This document shows, piece after piece, positions 33,244-41,869 of a stretch of 61,200 bases of DNA (its first letter is position 1; each line of letters begins with the position of its first letter). The notes below the pieces were generated by a model that worked only from the letters and a program-made list of their open reading frames with translations, did not search any database and was not told the origin of the DNA. The position numbers were made by a program, and so were the translations under genes. Source of the stretch: Candidatus Stoquefichus sp. (lineage in GTDB: Bacteria > Bacillota_I > Bacilli_A > Erysipelotrichales > Coprobacillaceae). The stretch lies in assembly GCA_021768625.1 (NCBI GenBank), contig JAETUM010000010.1, forward strand, positions 1-61,200, written 5' to 3'.

Positions 33244-34869
33244 ATGAAAACGTTAATAACAACATTGAATTCAAAGTTTATTCATACATCATTATCATTA
33301 AGATTGCTTTTTGTTGCAACAAAAGATAAACATGATGTTAATTTTATAGAATATACAATTAAAGATAATATTCAACATATTGTTGATGATATTATTCAGA
33401 GTCAAAGTGATATTATTGCTTTTTCTTGTTATATTTGGAATATTGAGTATATCAAGGAAGTTTCTGCATTATTAAAGAAAAAGAAACCACAATGTATTAT
33501 TATTTATGGTGGACCAGAAGTGACATATGAACCTAAATACTTTTTAGAAAATTATTGTGTAGATTACATTATAAGTGGAGAGGGAGAAGTTGTTTTTGAT
33601 GAGTTACTAACAGCTCTTGAGAATAAAAAAGAGATTCATATCTCAAATGTAAGTTATCAAGGACATATTAGTCAAGAAGTCGCATGTGTTGATTTATCAT
33701 ATGTGGAAAGTTTGGATTCACCCTATGATTTACCTCAAGATAAAGATGATATGGCAAAACGTATTTTATATTTCGAGACAAGTCGTGGTTGTCCGTTTCA
33801 ATGTCAGTATTGTTTATCTTCATTAGAAAAAGGATTACGTTTCTTTAGTGAAGATTATTTAAAAAAGCAATTAGGTATCATTTGTCATAGTGGTGTCAAA
33901 ACAATAAAATTATTAGATCGTAGTTTTAATGCTAAGGCAGAACATGCGATTATGATTTTAGATTATATTTTTAAAAATTATCAAGAAGGACAACAATTTC
34001 AATTTGAAATTAATGCTGATGTTCTTCAACAACCTATTATTGATTTTATAAAAGAAAACGCTCCTGTAGGCTTATTACGTTTTGAAATAGGAATACAATC
34101 AACATATGAACCTACCAATCAGGCTGTAAAACGTCTTCAAAACTTTAAAAGATTAAGTGAAGTGATTAAACAACTGATGCAAGATGGGAAGTGTGATTTA
34201 CATTTAGATTTAATAGCTGGATTGCCTTATGAAACATATGAAAGATTTCAACAATCATTTGATGATGTTTTCTATTTTAGAGCTAAAGAATTACAATTAG
34301 GTTTCTTAAAGCTGTTAAGAGGAACATCACTTAGAAATGATGCTGATAATTATGGATATATATATCAACAACATTCACCTTATGAAATGATAGAAAATAA
34401 ATGGTTATCAAAAGATGATGTTAAAAAAATTCATATTGCTGAAGATATGTTAGAAAAATATTGGAATAGTGGTCGTTTTGTAAGAACAATGAATAAAGTT
34501 ATGGATTATGAACCATCAGCATTTGATTTCTTTTATCGATTAGGTTGTTTTTATCAACAACAAGAATATAAAACGATAGGTTATCAATTAGATGAATTAT
34601 TTCAATATTTAGATTCATTTTTAAATCAAAAAGAATATCATGAATTATTAATTCAAGATTATTTATCTTTATTCAAAGTGAAACCTAAAAAATGGTATCA
34701 AGCTACACTAACATCTCAACAAAGAAAAGAAGTTATACGAGAATTAAGTGAACAATACCATTTAGATAAAGAAACTTTATTTAGGTATGCTGTTGTGGAG
34801 AAGCTTCATCAGGGATATTTGGTGGTAATCTATAAAGATTACACATGTAAGATGGAAATTTATAAATAA
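33244..34869 (+). CDS. B12-binding-domain radical SAM protein (DUF4080 type)
   Basis: 541 aa. Residues 1-~130 have a cobalamin-binding-like Rossmann fold (IIIYGGPEVTYEPKYFL, YIISGEGEVVF). The radical SAM core follows, with CPFQCQYC (C-x3-C-x2-C) near residue 180 and the barrel strands LRFEIGIQS and LDLIAGLP. A DUF4080-like C-terminal region runs from ~370. The substrate is unknown. GGAGA precedes the ATG. Its 3' end overlaps the convergent membrane-protein gene by 89 nt. Confidence 0.88.
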   Translation: MKTLITTLNSKFIHTSLSLRLLFVATKDKHDVNFIEYTIKDNIQHIVDDIIQSQSDIIAFSCYIWNIEYIKEVSALLKKKKPQCIIIYGGPEVTYEPKYFLENYCVDYIISGEGEVVFDELLTALENKKEIHISNVSYQGHISQEVACVDLSYVESLDSPYDLPQDKDDMAKRILYFETSRGCPFQCQYCLSSLEKGLRFFSEDYLKKQLGIICHSGVKTIKLLDRSFNAKAEHAIMILDYIFKNYQEGQQFQFEINADVLQQPIIDFIKENAPVGLLRFEIGIQSTYEPTNQAVKRLQNFKRLSEVIKQLMQDGKCDLHLDLIAGLPYETYERFQQSFDDVFYFRAKELQLGFLKLLRGTSLRNDADNYGYIYQQHSPYEMIENKWLSKDDVKKIHIAEDMLEKYWNSGRFVRTMNKVMDYEPSAFDFFYRLGCFYQQQEYKTIGYQLDELFQYLDSFLNQKEYHELLIQDYLSLFKVKPKKWYQATLTSQQRKEVIRELSEQYHLDKETLFRYAVVEKLHQGYLVVIYKDYTCKMEIYK

Positions 34870-35347
34870 AATATGTGATGATGAGCCCTCCAATAAGGGA
34901 TACAATCATATCTTGCATTGTGTCATGAACACCTGTTGTATAATGATGTGATGCATCATAGTTAAAAAGAATTAAACCACAGTATTCAAAGATTTCCCAT
35001 AAAAACGCTATAGACATTTCAACACAGTTAATCATCAAATAGAGAATCTTTTTTGTAGGAATATATTTTTGTAAAAAAACATATCCCATACAAACAAAAA
35101 CCATTCCAGATAAAAAATGCATGACTTTATCATAGAAAGGAAGATTATAAAAATGACAAGTTGTTCCTAGAACCTGTGTTAAATAAATATAAATTATATA
35201 CTCTATTTGATAAAGATAATCATGTATAAAATAGAGAGGTATAAGTAATAGTAAAGATACTATGAGATTTAAATGAAAGTTTGTTATAGTGGTATAAAGA
35301 AGGGTTAATAAATATATAGACATAAGTATACGATAAATTGTTTTCAT
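34781..35347 (-). CDS. Multi-helix membrane protein (YjdF/DUF2238-like)
   Basis: 188 aa from the ATG at 35347. About five or six hydrophobic helices. The motifs FYDKVMHFLSGMVF, AFLWEIFEY and TGVHDTMQDMIVSLIGG resemble the YjdF/DUF2238 family of unknown function. No ribosome site precedes this ATG or the in-frame ones at 35380 and 35410. A TATAAT ends 6 nt before the chosen ATG, so the mRNA may be leaderless. The 3' end overlaps the radical SAM gene by 89 nt on the opposite strand. Confidence 0.7.
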   Translation of the reverse strand: MKTIYRILMSIYLLTLLYTTITNFHLNLIVSLLLLIPLYFIHDYLYQIEYIIYIYLTQVLGTTCHFYNLPFYDKVMHFLSGMVFVCMGYVFLQKYIPTKKILYLMINCVEMSIAFLWEIFEYCGLILFNYDASHHYTTGVHDTMQDMIVSLIGGLIITYFIYKFPSYMCNLYRLPPNIPDEASPQQHT

Positions 35348-35400
35348 AATTCTATTATAGAAAGTTATAAAAAAATTATACATGAAGGGAAGAAAAAAAG

Positions 35401-35943
35401 ATGTTATCAATGGTTGAATATGTTCACCAAAGAGTGAAAACTTATCCTAGTGGACTCATTGGAGTTGATATGACAATGGGAAATGGAAATGATACAGCTT
35501 TACTTGCTAAACATTGTCGAGAAGTCTATGCGTTTGATATACAGGAAGAAGCAATAATTAAAACAAAGAATAGACTCAAAGATGACAAGCATATTCATTT
35601 TATAATGGATGATCATCAAAATATTGATCAATATTTACAATCATTTGATATTGGAATATTTAACTTAGGATATTTACCAGGATTGAATCATCATATAACA
35701 ACAATGTTGGCATCTACTCAAGTTGCTCTTGAAAAATCGATATCTATGGTAAGAGAGGTTTTGTTTATTGTTGTTTATCCAGGGCATGGTGAGGGGAAAA
35801 AGGAAAGCTTATGGATTGATGATTATGTCAGGCATTTAGATACACATCTTTATAATGTTTCTTGTTATTCTATGTTAAATAAAAAAAATGCACCTTATGT
35901 TATTGAAATACAAAAGAGAAAAGATCAAAAACGTTTTGGATAA
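35401..35943 (+). CDS. mnmM: YtqB-family SAM methyltransferase (tRNA mnm5s2U, MnmM-like)
   Basis: 180 aa class I methyltransferase. The SAM site is IGVDMTMGNGNDTALLA, followed by VYAFDIQEEAI; FNLGYLPG replaces the usual catalytic N/D-PPY motif, and VYPGHGEG is typical of the rRNA_methylase/YtqB family. Its B. subtilis and S. aureus members methylate nm5s2U in tRNA wobble positions. The start has GAAGGGAAG upstream. Assignment to MnmM is by family pattern, not by alignment. Confidence 0.82.
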   Translation: MLSMVEYVHQRVKTYPSGLIGVDMTMGNGNDTALLAKHCREVYAFDIQEEAIIKTKNRLKDDKHIHFIMDDHQNIDQYLQSFDIGIFNLGYLPGLNHHITTMLASTQVALEKSISMVREVLFIVVYPGHGEGKKESLWIDDYVRHLDTHLYNVSCYSMLNKKNAPYVIEIQKRKDQKRFG

Positions 35944-36011
35944 GAAAGATTTTAAATATCAATTATATAAAAAATAAGTCATTGATATATAATAAGTTCT
36001 TAAAAAATGAA

Positions 36012-36113
36012 TTGAAACTTTTATTTGAACCGTATATTATATATATAGGATTGTGACTATTCAATTAGGCAAGGACTCAAAATGTTTTGATTATCATTTT
36101 GTACCTTGTTTTT
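36012..36113 (+). promoter_or_regulatory. Promoter, RAT antiterminator and overlapping terminator (PTS control element)
   Basis: TTGAAA (36012-36017), 17-nt spacer and TATTAT (36035-36040) form a promoter with a start near 36047. A BglG/LicT-type RAT follows at 36048-36078: GGATTGTGACT, a loop, then AGGCAAGGAC. Its 3' part overlaps a terminator, CAAGG-ACT-CAAAATG ... CATTTTG-TAC-CCTTG (36070-36108) plus TTTTT. Antiterminator binding would stop the terminator from forming. The next gene downstream on this strand is IICB at 36701; between them lies the IIA gene on the opposite strand. Confidence 0.8.
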
Positions 36114-36116
36114 ATA

Positions 36117-36602
36117 TTATTTACATGTCATTATCTTTTTTCCTTGTTCTATTGTAGAAGCTGTTGTTAGTGATTTGATAGGATGTTGTTGATAATTGAG
36201 TATAACTATAGGAATGATAACTTTATAATGATGTGATTTTAAAAACTCTTCACTTAAAGTTAAAATAGGATCTTGTGTTGAAATTGTTTGACCGACTTCA
36301 ACATGATAATCAAAATATTCTTGACTTGGTTTATCGTGATAAAGTCCTATATGAATAAGAAGTTCTGCTCCGTTATCTAATGTGATAATGAAGGCATGCT
36401 TTGTTGAAGCTATAGTAGAAATAACTCCATTACAAGGAGAATAAATATTTGATGAACTGATTTCTAAAGCTAAACCATCACCTATAAGAAGATGTGAGAA
36501 AGCAGTATCTGGAATATTTTCTATACGAATAATATTTCCATCTGCAATAGCATGAATAGAGTAGCTTTTATTTTTAAATAGTTTTTGAATTTTTTTCATC
36601 AT
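36117..36602 (-). CDS. PTS EIIA component, glucose family (Crr-like)
   Basis: 161 aa single-domain EIIA-Glc. FSHLLIGDGLALEIS, IYSPCNGVIST, H69 in STKHAFII and the phosphorylated H84 in ELLIHIGLY are the family signatures. It passes phosphate from HPr to the EIIB domain of the adjacent IICB. AAAGGAG precedes two ATGs (36602 and 36599; either could start). It has its own promoter (TTGAAA-N17-TATAAT, minus strand 36644-36672), divergent from the IICB gene. Its 3' end abuts the RAT/terminator element of the opposite strand. Confidence 0.92.
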   Translation of the reverse strand: MMKKIQKLFKNKSYSIHAIADGNIIRIENIPDTAFSHLLIGDGLALEISSSNIYSPCNGVISTIASTKHAFIITLDNGAELLIHIGLYHDKPSQEYFDYHVEVGQTISTQDPILTLSEEFLKSHHYKVIIPIVILNYQQHPIKSLTTASTIEQGKKIMTCK

Positions 36603-36618
36603 ATGACTCCTTTTTTCT

Positions 36619-36672
36619 TTGCAATAGAGGTGTTCTTTGGTTTATTATACTTTTAGATAAAGTTATTTTCAA
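36619..36672. promoter_or_regulatory. Overlapping divergent promoters of IIA and IICB
   Basis: Minus strand: TTGAAA at 36667-36672 and TATAAT at 36644-36649 with 17 nt between. Plus strand: TTGCAA at 36619-36624 and TATTAT at 36643-36648 with 18 nt between. The two -10 boxes occupy the same bases, so polymerases would compete. Confidence 0.65.
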
Positions 36673-36700
36673 GATAATTCAATAAAAGGGAGGTGGATGC

Positions 36701-38167
36701 ATGATTAATTATTTACAACGATTAGGAAAATCATTAATGTTACCTGTATCAATTATGCCAATTGCAGCTATATTAAAAGGTATTGGATATTGGATAGACC
36801 CTGTTGGTTGGGGAACAAACAATATTATTGCTGCATTTTTGATAGAATCTGGTGGTGCTATTATTGAAAATCTTCCTTTTTTATTTGCTGTAGGTATAGC
36901 TATTGGAATGGCTAAACAGAAAGATTCAATGATTATGATGAGTACAGTTGTTTCATTTTTGTTGGTTGAAAGATTATTATCGAAATCAACAATATCTTTG
37001 TTAATGAACGTTCCTATTTCAGAAGTTCCTAAGTGTTTTGAAAGTACACCTAATGCTTTTATAGGTATTCTTGTAGGATTGATAAGTGCTTATTTATATG
37101 ACCATTTCTCACATGTTCAATTACCAAAGGCTTTTTCATTCTTTGATGGGAAAAGATTTGTCCCGATTGTTTGTACAGGAGCAATGTTAGTATTATCAAT
37201 AGTATTGATTTTTATATGGCCGATATTTTATAATTTCTTTGTAAGTTTTAGTGAAGTCATTGCTCAATTAGGAGCACTAGGAGCAGGAATATATGCTTTC
37301 TTCAATAGATTACTGATTCCAACAGGATTACATCATGCTTTAAATTCTGTATTTTGGTTTGATGTTGCCAATATTAATGATATTGGTAAGTTTTGGGGAA
37401 CTGTTTCTGGTGGAGTATTAGGACAAACAGGAATGTATCAAGCAGGTTTCTTCCCAATCATGATGTTTGGGTTACCAGCAGCAGCATTAGCTATGTATCG
37501 TTATGCAAGACCTGAAAATAAAAAAAGAGTAGGTATTATTTTATTATCAAGTGCTATTGCTTCTTTTTTAACAGGAGTTACAGAACCTATTGAGTTTGCT
37601 TTTATGTTTGTTGCACCATCATTATATTTGATGCATGCACTATTAACAGGAATCTTTGTTTTTATAGCCGCGTCAATGAAATGGATTGCAGGATTTAGTT
37701 TTTCAGCTGGTTTTATTGATTATATTCTAAGTATCAAAGCTCCATTTTCTAATGATATTTTTATGCTTATTCCATTAGGTATTATTTGTGCATTTGTTTA
37801 TTATTTTCTCTTTAAATTTATGATTTTAAGATATAATTTGATGACACCAGGAAGAGAGATAGATGAGATTGTTTTTACTGATACAGTAGCAGAAAGTAGT
37901 ATAACATTAGAAAGTGATGATTATGATGAATTAGCTATTATTTATGTAGAAGCATTAGGTGGAGTAGATAATATTATTTCGGTAGATAGTTGTATTACAA
38001 GATTAAGAGTTGAAGTGAAGGATATGCAATTAGTAGATGAGGATAAAATTATTAGTACTGGTGTAAGTGGGATTGTTAAAATGGGGAAAACAGGATTACA
38101 AGCAATTATAGGAACACGTGTTGATTTTATAGTTGAAGCGATGAATGATATTATTAGGTATAGGTAG
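36701..38167 (+). CDS. PTS EIICB transporter, glucose/N-acetylglucosamine family
   Basis: 488 aa. The membrane EIIC domain (~1-385) has LPVSIMPIAAILKGIGYW, LIPTGLHHALNSVFWFD and FLTGVTEPIEFAF, typical of the NagE/PtsG group. The C-terminal EIIB domain (~405-488) carries the phosphorylated cysteine in SVDSCITRLRVEV. The sugar is probably GlcNAc or glucose. EIIA is supplied by the divergent single-domain gene. AGGGAGGT precedes the ATG. The antiterminator gene follows directly, which fits control by RAT-dependent antitermination. Confidence 0.9.
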   Translation: MINYLQRLGKSLMLPVSIMPIAAILKGIGYWIDPVGWGTNNIIAAFLIESGGAIIENLPFLFAVGIAIGMAKQKDSMIMMSTVVSFLLVERLLSKSTISLLMNVPISEVPKCFESTPNAFIGILVGLISAYLYDHFSHVQLPKAFSFFDGKRFVPIVCTGAMLVLSIVLIFIWPIFYNFFVSFSEVIAQLGALGAGIYAFFNRLLIPTGLHHALNSVFWFDVANINDIGKFWGTVSGGVLGQTGMYQAGFFPIMMFGLPAAALAMYRYARPENKKRVGIILLSSAIASFLTGVTEPIEFAFMFVAPSLYLMHALLTGIFVFIAASMKWIAGFSFSAGFIDYILSIKAPFSNDIFMLIPLGIICAFVYYFLFKFMILRYNLMTPGREIDEIVFTDTVAESSITLESDDYDELAIIYVEALGGVDNIISVDSCITRLRVEVKDMQLVDEDKIISTGVSGIVKMGKTGLQAIIGTRVDFIVEAMNDIIRYR

Positions 38168-38177
38168 GTGTGGCAAA

Positions 38178-39011
38178 ATGGTTATATTAAAGATATTTAA
38201 TAATAATAGTATAGTAGCTTTATCTGAGGATAAACAAGATATTATTTTGACTGGAGCAGGAATAGGTTATAAGAAGAAGCCTGGAGATTTAGTGGATGAA
38301 AGTAAAATAGAGAAAAGATATATATTTCAAGATGAACAAACAAAGAGACTTGAAACATCATTACAGAAAATACCTGTTATTTATTTTGAAATTACTGAGC
38401 AAATTATTAAGAAAGCAAGTAAAGAATTAGATACAGATTTTAGTAGTGAAATCTTTATTGCAATTAGTGATCATATTTCATTTGCTATGAAACGTTATCA
38501 AGAACGAGTTTATTTGCCTAATATTATTCTTAATGAAACAAAAATTCTTTATAAAAAAGAGTTTGCAGTTGGATTATGGGCAATACAATATATTTTTAAG
38601 AAAACGGGTGTTCTTTTAGATGAAAATGAAGCCGGGTATATTGCATTACACCTTGCTAATTTCTCTTTATCTAATAAACATAATAATGCTACAAAAGTAA
38701 CAACACTTACAAAAGAAGTCATTGAAGTTATTCAAAGAACAATGAAAAGAGAATTAAAATCTGATTCATTAGAATTTGCCCGTATTTCTATGCATCTTAA
38801 ATATTTAGGAGAACGTATTTTTAGAAATGAGCCTATTTCTAATATAGATACAACTTATGATATTAGAAAGGTTTTAAAAGATGACCCGAGATTATCAATG
38901 TGCATTAATAGAATTGTTGATTTGATTTTAAAGAAATATAATTATGAGTTATCTCCAGATGAACAAACATATTTATGTGTACATATAAAAAGAAACATGA
39001 ATACGAAATAA
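38178..39011 (+). CDS. BglG/LicT-family transcription antiterminator
   Basis: 277 aa. An N-terminal CAT RNA-binding domain (VILKIFNNNSIVALSED, ~1-60) is followed by PRD1 and PRD2. Candidate regulatory histidines lie in ISDHISFAMKR, YIALHLANFS, RISMHLKYLGERIF and YLCVHIKRN. PTS-dependent phosphorylation of the PRDs sets dimerisation and RAT binding. The RAT at 36048-36078 is the obvious target. The start at 38178 follows GGTAGGTG; the frame is open from 38145 inside the IICB gene. Calling it GlcT- or LicT-like is not decided. Confidence 0.92.
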   Translation: MVILKIFNNNSIVALSEDKQDIILTGAGIGYKKKPGDLVDESKIEKRYIFQDEQTKRLETSLQKIPVIYFEITEQIIKKASKELDTDFSSEIFIAISDHISFAMKRYQERVYLPNIILNETKILYKKEFAVGLWAIQYIFKKTGVLLDENEAGYIALHLANFSLSNKHNNATKVTTLTKEVIEVIQRTMKRELKSDSLEFARISMHLKYLGERIFRNEPISNIDTTYDIRKVLKDDPRLSMCINRIVDLILKKYNYELSPDEQTYLCVHIKRNMNTK

Positions 39012-39058
39012 AGAAAATAGGCACCATGTTAAGAGTGGAACCTATTTTCTTTATTTTA
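39011..39058. terminator. Bidirectional terminator
   Basis: AAGAAAATAGG (39011-39021) pairs with CCTATTTTCTT (39041-39051), followed by TATTTT. It lies between the antiterminator gene and the convergent BrxF-like gene. Confidence 0.75.
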
Positions 39059-39484
39059 ACATAAGATATATTTGAAATCTTCTTTGTCTACAGAGTAGAT
39101 AAGATCTTCAGGAGAATCTTTGCGGAAATGGAAGACTTGTCCATCTTCTATTTTACCATTCCATGTTGCAATAACTGGAATAGTTTCACTAATTTCTTTT
39201 AAGAAAGCTAATAAATCAATGGTACTATTTTTTGCATATAGTATTTTTTTATTATCTAATAATAGTACTTTTTGATGATATGTTGATAAGAAGTTCTTCA
39301 TTTCATTCATTAATTGATCAGAAGGGGTATTAATGAAAATATTATCTAAATCAATGATAGGTATACCAGTTTCTTGACTATACTCTCTAATGATTTTAGA
39401 CTTACCACTACCAGGGGCACCAATGATTAATAATAATTTGTGTTTTGCATGACCTAATTCTTCAACTTTTTTATTCAAGTTCAT
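39056..39484 (-). CDS. BrxF-like small P-loop ATPase (orphan)
   Basis: 142 aa. Walker A LLIIGAPGSGKSKIIREY, an acidic strand KVLLLDNKKILY, then TIPVIATWNGKIEDGQVFHF near the C-terminus. This layout (P-loop, LLDNxxxLF, VATWNG) is that of BrxF, the small ATPase of type 3 BREX phage-defence systems. No BREX methylase, BrxC or PglZ lies within the window, so it is an orphan or has been recruited to another task. AAAAGGAG precedes the ATG. A catabolite-response-like site lies in its promoter region (39542-39556). The family call is by motif order and should be tested. Confidence 0.6.
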   Translation of the reverse strand: MNLNKKVEELGHAKHKLLLIIGAPGSGKSKIIREYSQETGIPIIDLDNIFINTPSDQLMNEMKNFLSTYHQKVLLLDNKKILYAKNSTIDLLAFLKEISETIPVIATWNGKIEDGQVFHFRKDSPEDLIYSVDKEDFKYILC

Positions 39485-39541
39485 GGGTATTGTCTCCTTT
39501 TCTATATGATGTTGATTTGTTAATATTATTATACCATCAAA

Positions 39542-39556
39542 TGAAAACGGTTTCCA
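39542..39556. promoter_or_regulatory. Candidate CcpA cre site
   Basis: TGAAAACGGTTTCCA matches the cre consensus TGNAANCGNWNNCA at all fixed positions but the last. It is about 60 bp upstream of the BrxF-like start, next to a minus-strand TATAAT. Confidence 0.5.
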
Positions 39557-39580
39557 TGAAATGTTAAAAAATTATAAATA

Positions 39581-40987
39581 TTATGAACTTTGAACACAAA
39601 GAATCATACTACCTAGTAAACTATATTCATTAAGATCATTAATTTTAATAATTTCAGGAATATATTCTTGAGGGATGTATTTTGTTAGTTCTTCTTTTAA
39701 TTCATCAACCTTTGGAATAAGCGATGAAAAAAGAATAATAGCTTCTGGATTAATAATGCATATAATCGTTGTTATGATTTTAGAGACAAGTTCTAATGTT
39801 CCTTCAGGTGTTTTATTTAATTGAAAGACTCCGTCAGATAAAACAAGTGGGAGATATTGAACTTCACCAGCTAAATTTGATGGTCCACAGATTAATTGAC
39901 CATTAATAATAGATCCTACACCACCAAAAAAACTTGTTGGTTGAAATAACAAAGAAAGAGATTGATATTCTTTTTGTGAAGCATAATAGCCAACAGCAGC
40001 AGCATTTACATCATTTGTAAAAATGATCTTTTGTTTATATTTTTGTCTTAAATAATCTATATCAACTTCTTCTAATCCATTAATAGCAAGTGATGTAATC
40101 ACTTTATCTGTAATAATCCCTGGTAAAGATATTCCAATCATTTCAGTATCAGAATATTGCACAAGAACAGTATCAATAACATCACAAATATCTTGTAATA
40201 CAATTTTATTTTTAATAATTTCTTTATCTAAAATAATATGATTATGTGGACCATAAAGACGATAAACAATATGAATACGATTACTATTTCTAATAATTGA
40301 TAAGCTTAATGTCTTACAAGTACAATGTATATGTGAACGAATTTTTAATGGCTTTGATTCTGATGAAGATGCTATATTGTTCTTTTTAGTATCAAAAGCA
40401 TCTTTCATAATAGCTAGCATTTTACCAACATTATATTTGGCAAAAACTTGAGGTGGAATGTTAATGACAATTTGATCTGCTAGAATTTCTTGTACTTTAG
40501 CATGTGTATATGATATTTGAGGAGCAAGCATGATAATATCATAATCATTCCCCACATCAAACAATTGATTATATCCAATAGCATCAACCTGATAATCAAG
40601 GAATAATAAACGTGCAGCATCATTCATTTTAGAAGCAAAGAAAGATGTTGTTAAACCGCCACTACAACTGAGTAGAACCTTTGTAATAGGTTTATGTACA
40701 AGTCTTTTTAAACAATCTAACATTTCATAGAAGAGTTCCAGTGCATGCTTCATTGTTTTCATTTGAAAGTGTAAGTAAAACTCAGTTTCATTATTAAGCG
40801 TATTTATGACTTGAAATTCTATAATATTATATTTATTAAAAACAATTGTTCCATTACCATATTCTGTAGTTATATAAATTTTATTGGGATTCTTTTCATT
40901 CATATAAATTTGATAATCTTCATGCTTTTGAAAAAGAATCCATTTTTTAAAAACTGATGTACTTATATCTCTCAAGAATTCATCCAT
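39581..40987 (-). CDS. EIIB-like and ROK-like fusion protein with a novel N-terminal domain
   Basis: 468 aa in three parts. Residues 1-~98 form a domain I do not recognise (MDEFLRDISTSVFKKWILFQ). Residues ~102-190 match PTS EIIB of the lactose/cellobiose type, with KVLLSCSGGLTTSFFASKM (C108 at the phosphorylation position) and YDIIMLAPQISY. Residues ~210-468 resemble the ROK sugar-kinase/regulator fold: MIGISLPGII, FTNDVNAAAVGYY and GPSNLAGEVQYLP. There is no helix-turn-helix and no clear ROK zinc motif. It may be a sugar-responsive sensor whose EIIB part is phosphorylated. A shorter paralogue of the first two domains is at 52518-52880. Confidence 0.75.
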   Translation of the reverse strand: MDEFLRDISTSVFKKWILFQKHEDYQIYMNEKNPNKIYITTEYGNGTIVFNKYNIIEFQVINTLNNETEFYLHFQMKTMKHALELFYEMLDCLKRLVHKPITKVLLSCSGGLTTSFFASKMNDAARLLFLDYQVDAIGYNQLFDVGNDYDIIMLAPQISYTHAKVQEILADQIVINIPPQVFAKYNVGKMLAIMKDAFDTKKNNIASSSESKPLKIRSHIHCTCKTLSLSIIRNSNRIHIVYRLYGPHNHIILDKEIIKNKIVLQDICDVIDTVLVQYSDTEMIGISLPGIITDKVITSLAINGLEEVDIDYLRQKYKQKIIFTNDVNAAAVGYYASQKEYQSLSLLFQPTSFFGGVGSIINGQLICGPSNLAGEVQYLPLVLSDGVFQLNKTPEGTLELVSKIITTIICIINPEAIILFSSLIPKVDELKEELTKYIPQEYIPEIIKINDLNEYSLLGSMILCVQSS

Positions 40988-41047
40988 TTTTATCGCTCCC
41001 CTTATCTCATATTATAAAATGGTAAAGTGTATTTTTAAAGGAATTTA

Positions 41048-41869
41048 TTATCTTTCATTATTAAAAATAAATTTTTCAATAACCTCAGCAATAGCATCTT
41101 CATTATTTGTTGCTTTAGTTATATAATCACAATTCTTTTTAATACCATCCACACAATTATGAACCCCTACACCTAAACCAGCAACTTTAATCATTGATAA
41201 ATCATTAAAGTTATCTCCAATAGCAATTGTTTCTTCTTGTTTCACATTTAATAGCTGAGCTAATGTTAATAAACCTTGTCCTTTATTGACGCCTTTATGA
41301 TTAAATTCGATATATCGATTAGATGAATAACTAACATCTACATCGTTTGTGATATCTTTTAAATCATTTTCAATTTGTTTTAAATATTGATAGTTAGTAT
41401 TCATATATAATGCTTTTACAATTTCTTGGTCTTTTAAAAAGTCAATATTATTATCAAAGATTTCTTGAACCTCCATTCTTCCTGCTAAATAATCTTTTTC
41501 TTCTTGAACATAGTTATAAACATAAACAGTATCTTTGGTATAAATATGAATACAAACATCATATTGTAGACCTCTTTGATATAATTCACTTGCTAATTGA
41601 AAAGATATGCCTTCAAAATGTAATAATTGATTATCTTTGTTTTCAGTAATTGCTCCACCATTATATGAAATAACATATTCTTTATCTTTGTTATATAATC
41701 CTAATTCTTTTAAAGTTTTATCAACAGTGTTAAAACCTCTTCCTGTAGCTGGAACAAATTTCACACCTCGTTTTTTAGCTTTTAAAATAGCTTCTTTATT
41801 TTTTTGTGATACACTACGATCATCACATAACAATGTTTCATCTAAATCGCAAGCTATAATTTTATACAT
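41048..41869 (-). CDS. Cof-type HAD phosphatase
   Basis: 273 aa, HAD superfamily with a C2 cap. Motif I is IIACDLDETLL, motif II is FVPATGRG, and the end is AIGDNFNDLSMIKVAGLGVG. Cof enzymes act on sugar phosphates, flavin precursors or other small phosphates. The start at 41869 follows AGGAGGA; the longer frame to 41896 includes that ribosome site. Same strand as the EIIB-ROK gene downstream, 60 nt apart. Confidence 0.92.
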   Translation of the reverse strand: MYKIIACDLDETLLCDDRSVSQKNKEAILKAKKRGVKFVPATGRGFNTVDKTLKELGLYNKDKEYVISYNGGAITENKDNQLLHFEGISFQLASELYQRGLQYDVCIHIYTKDTVYVYNYVQEEKDYLAGRMEVQEIFDNNIDFLKDQEIVKALYMNTNYQYLKQIENDLKDITNDVDVSYSSNRYIEFNHKGVNKGQGLLTLAQLLNVKQEETIAIGDNFNDLSMIKVAGLGVGVHNCVDGIKKNCDYITKATNNEDAIAEVIEKFIFNNER

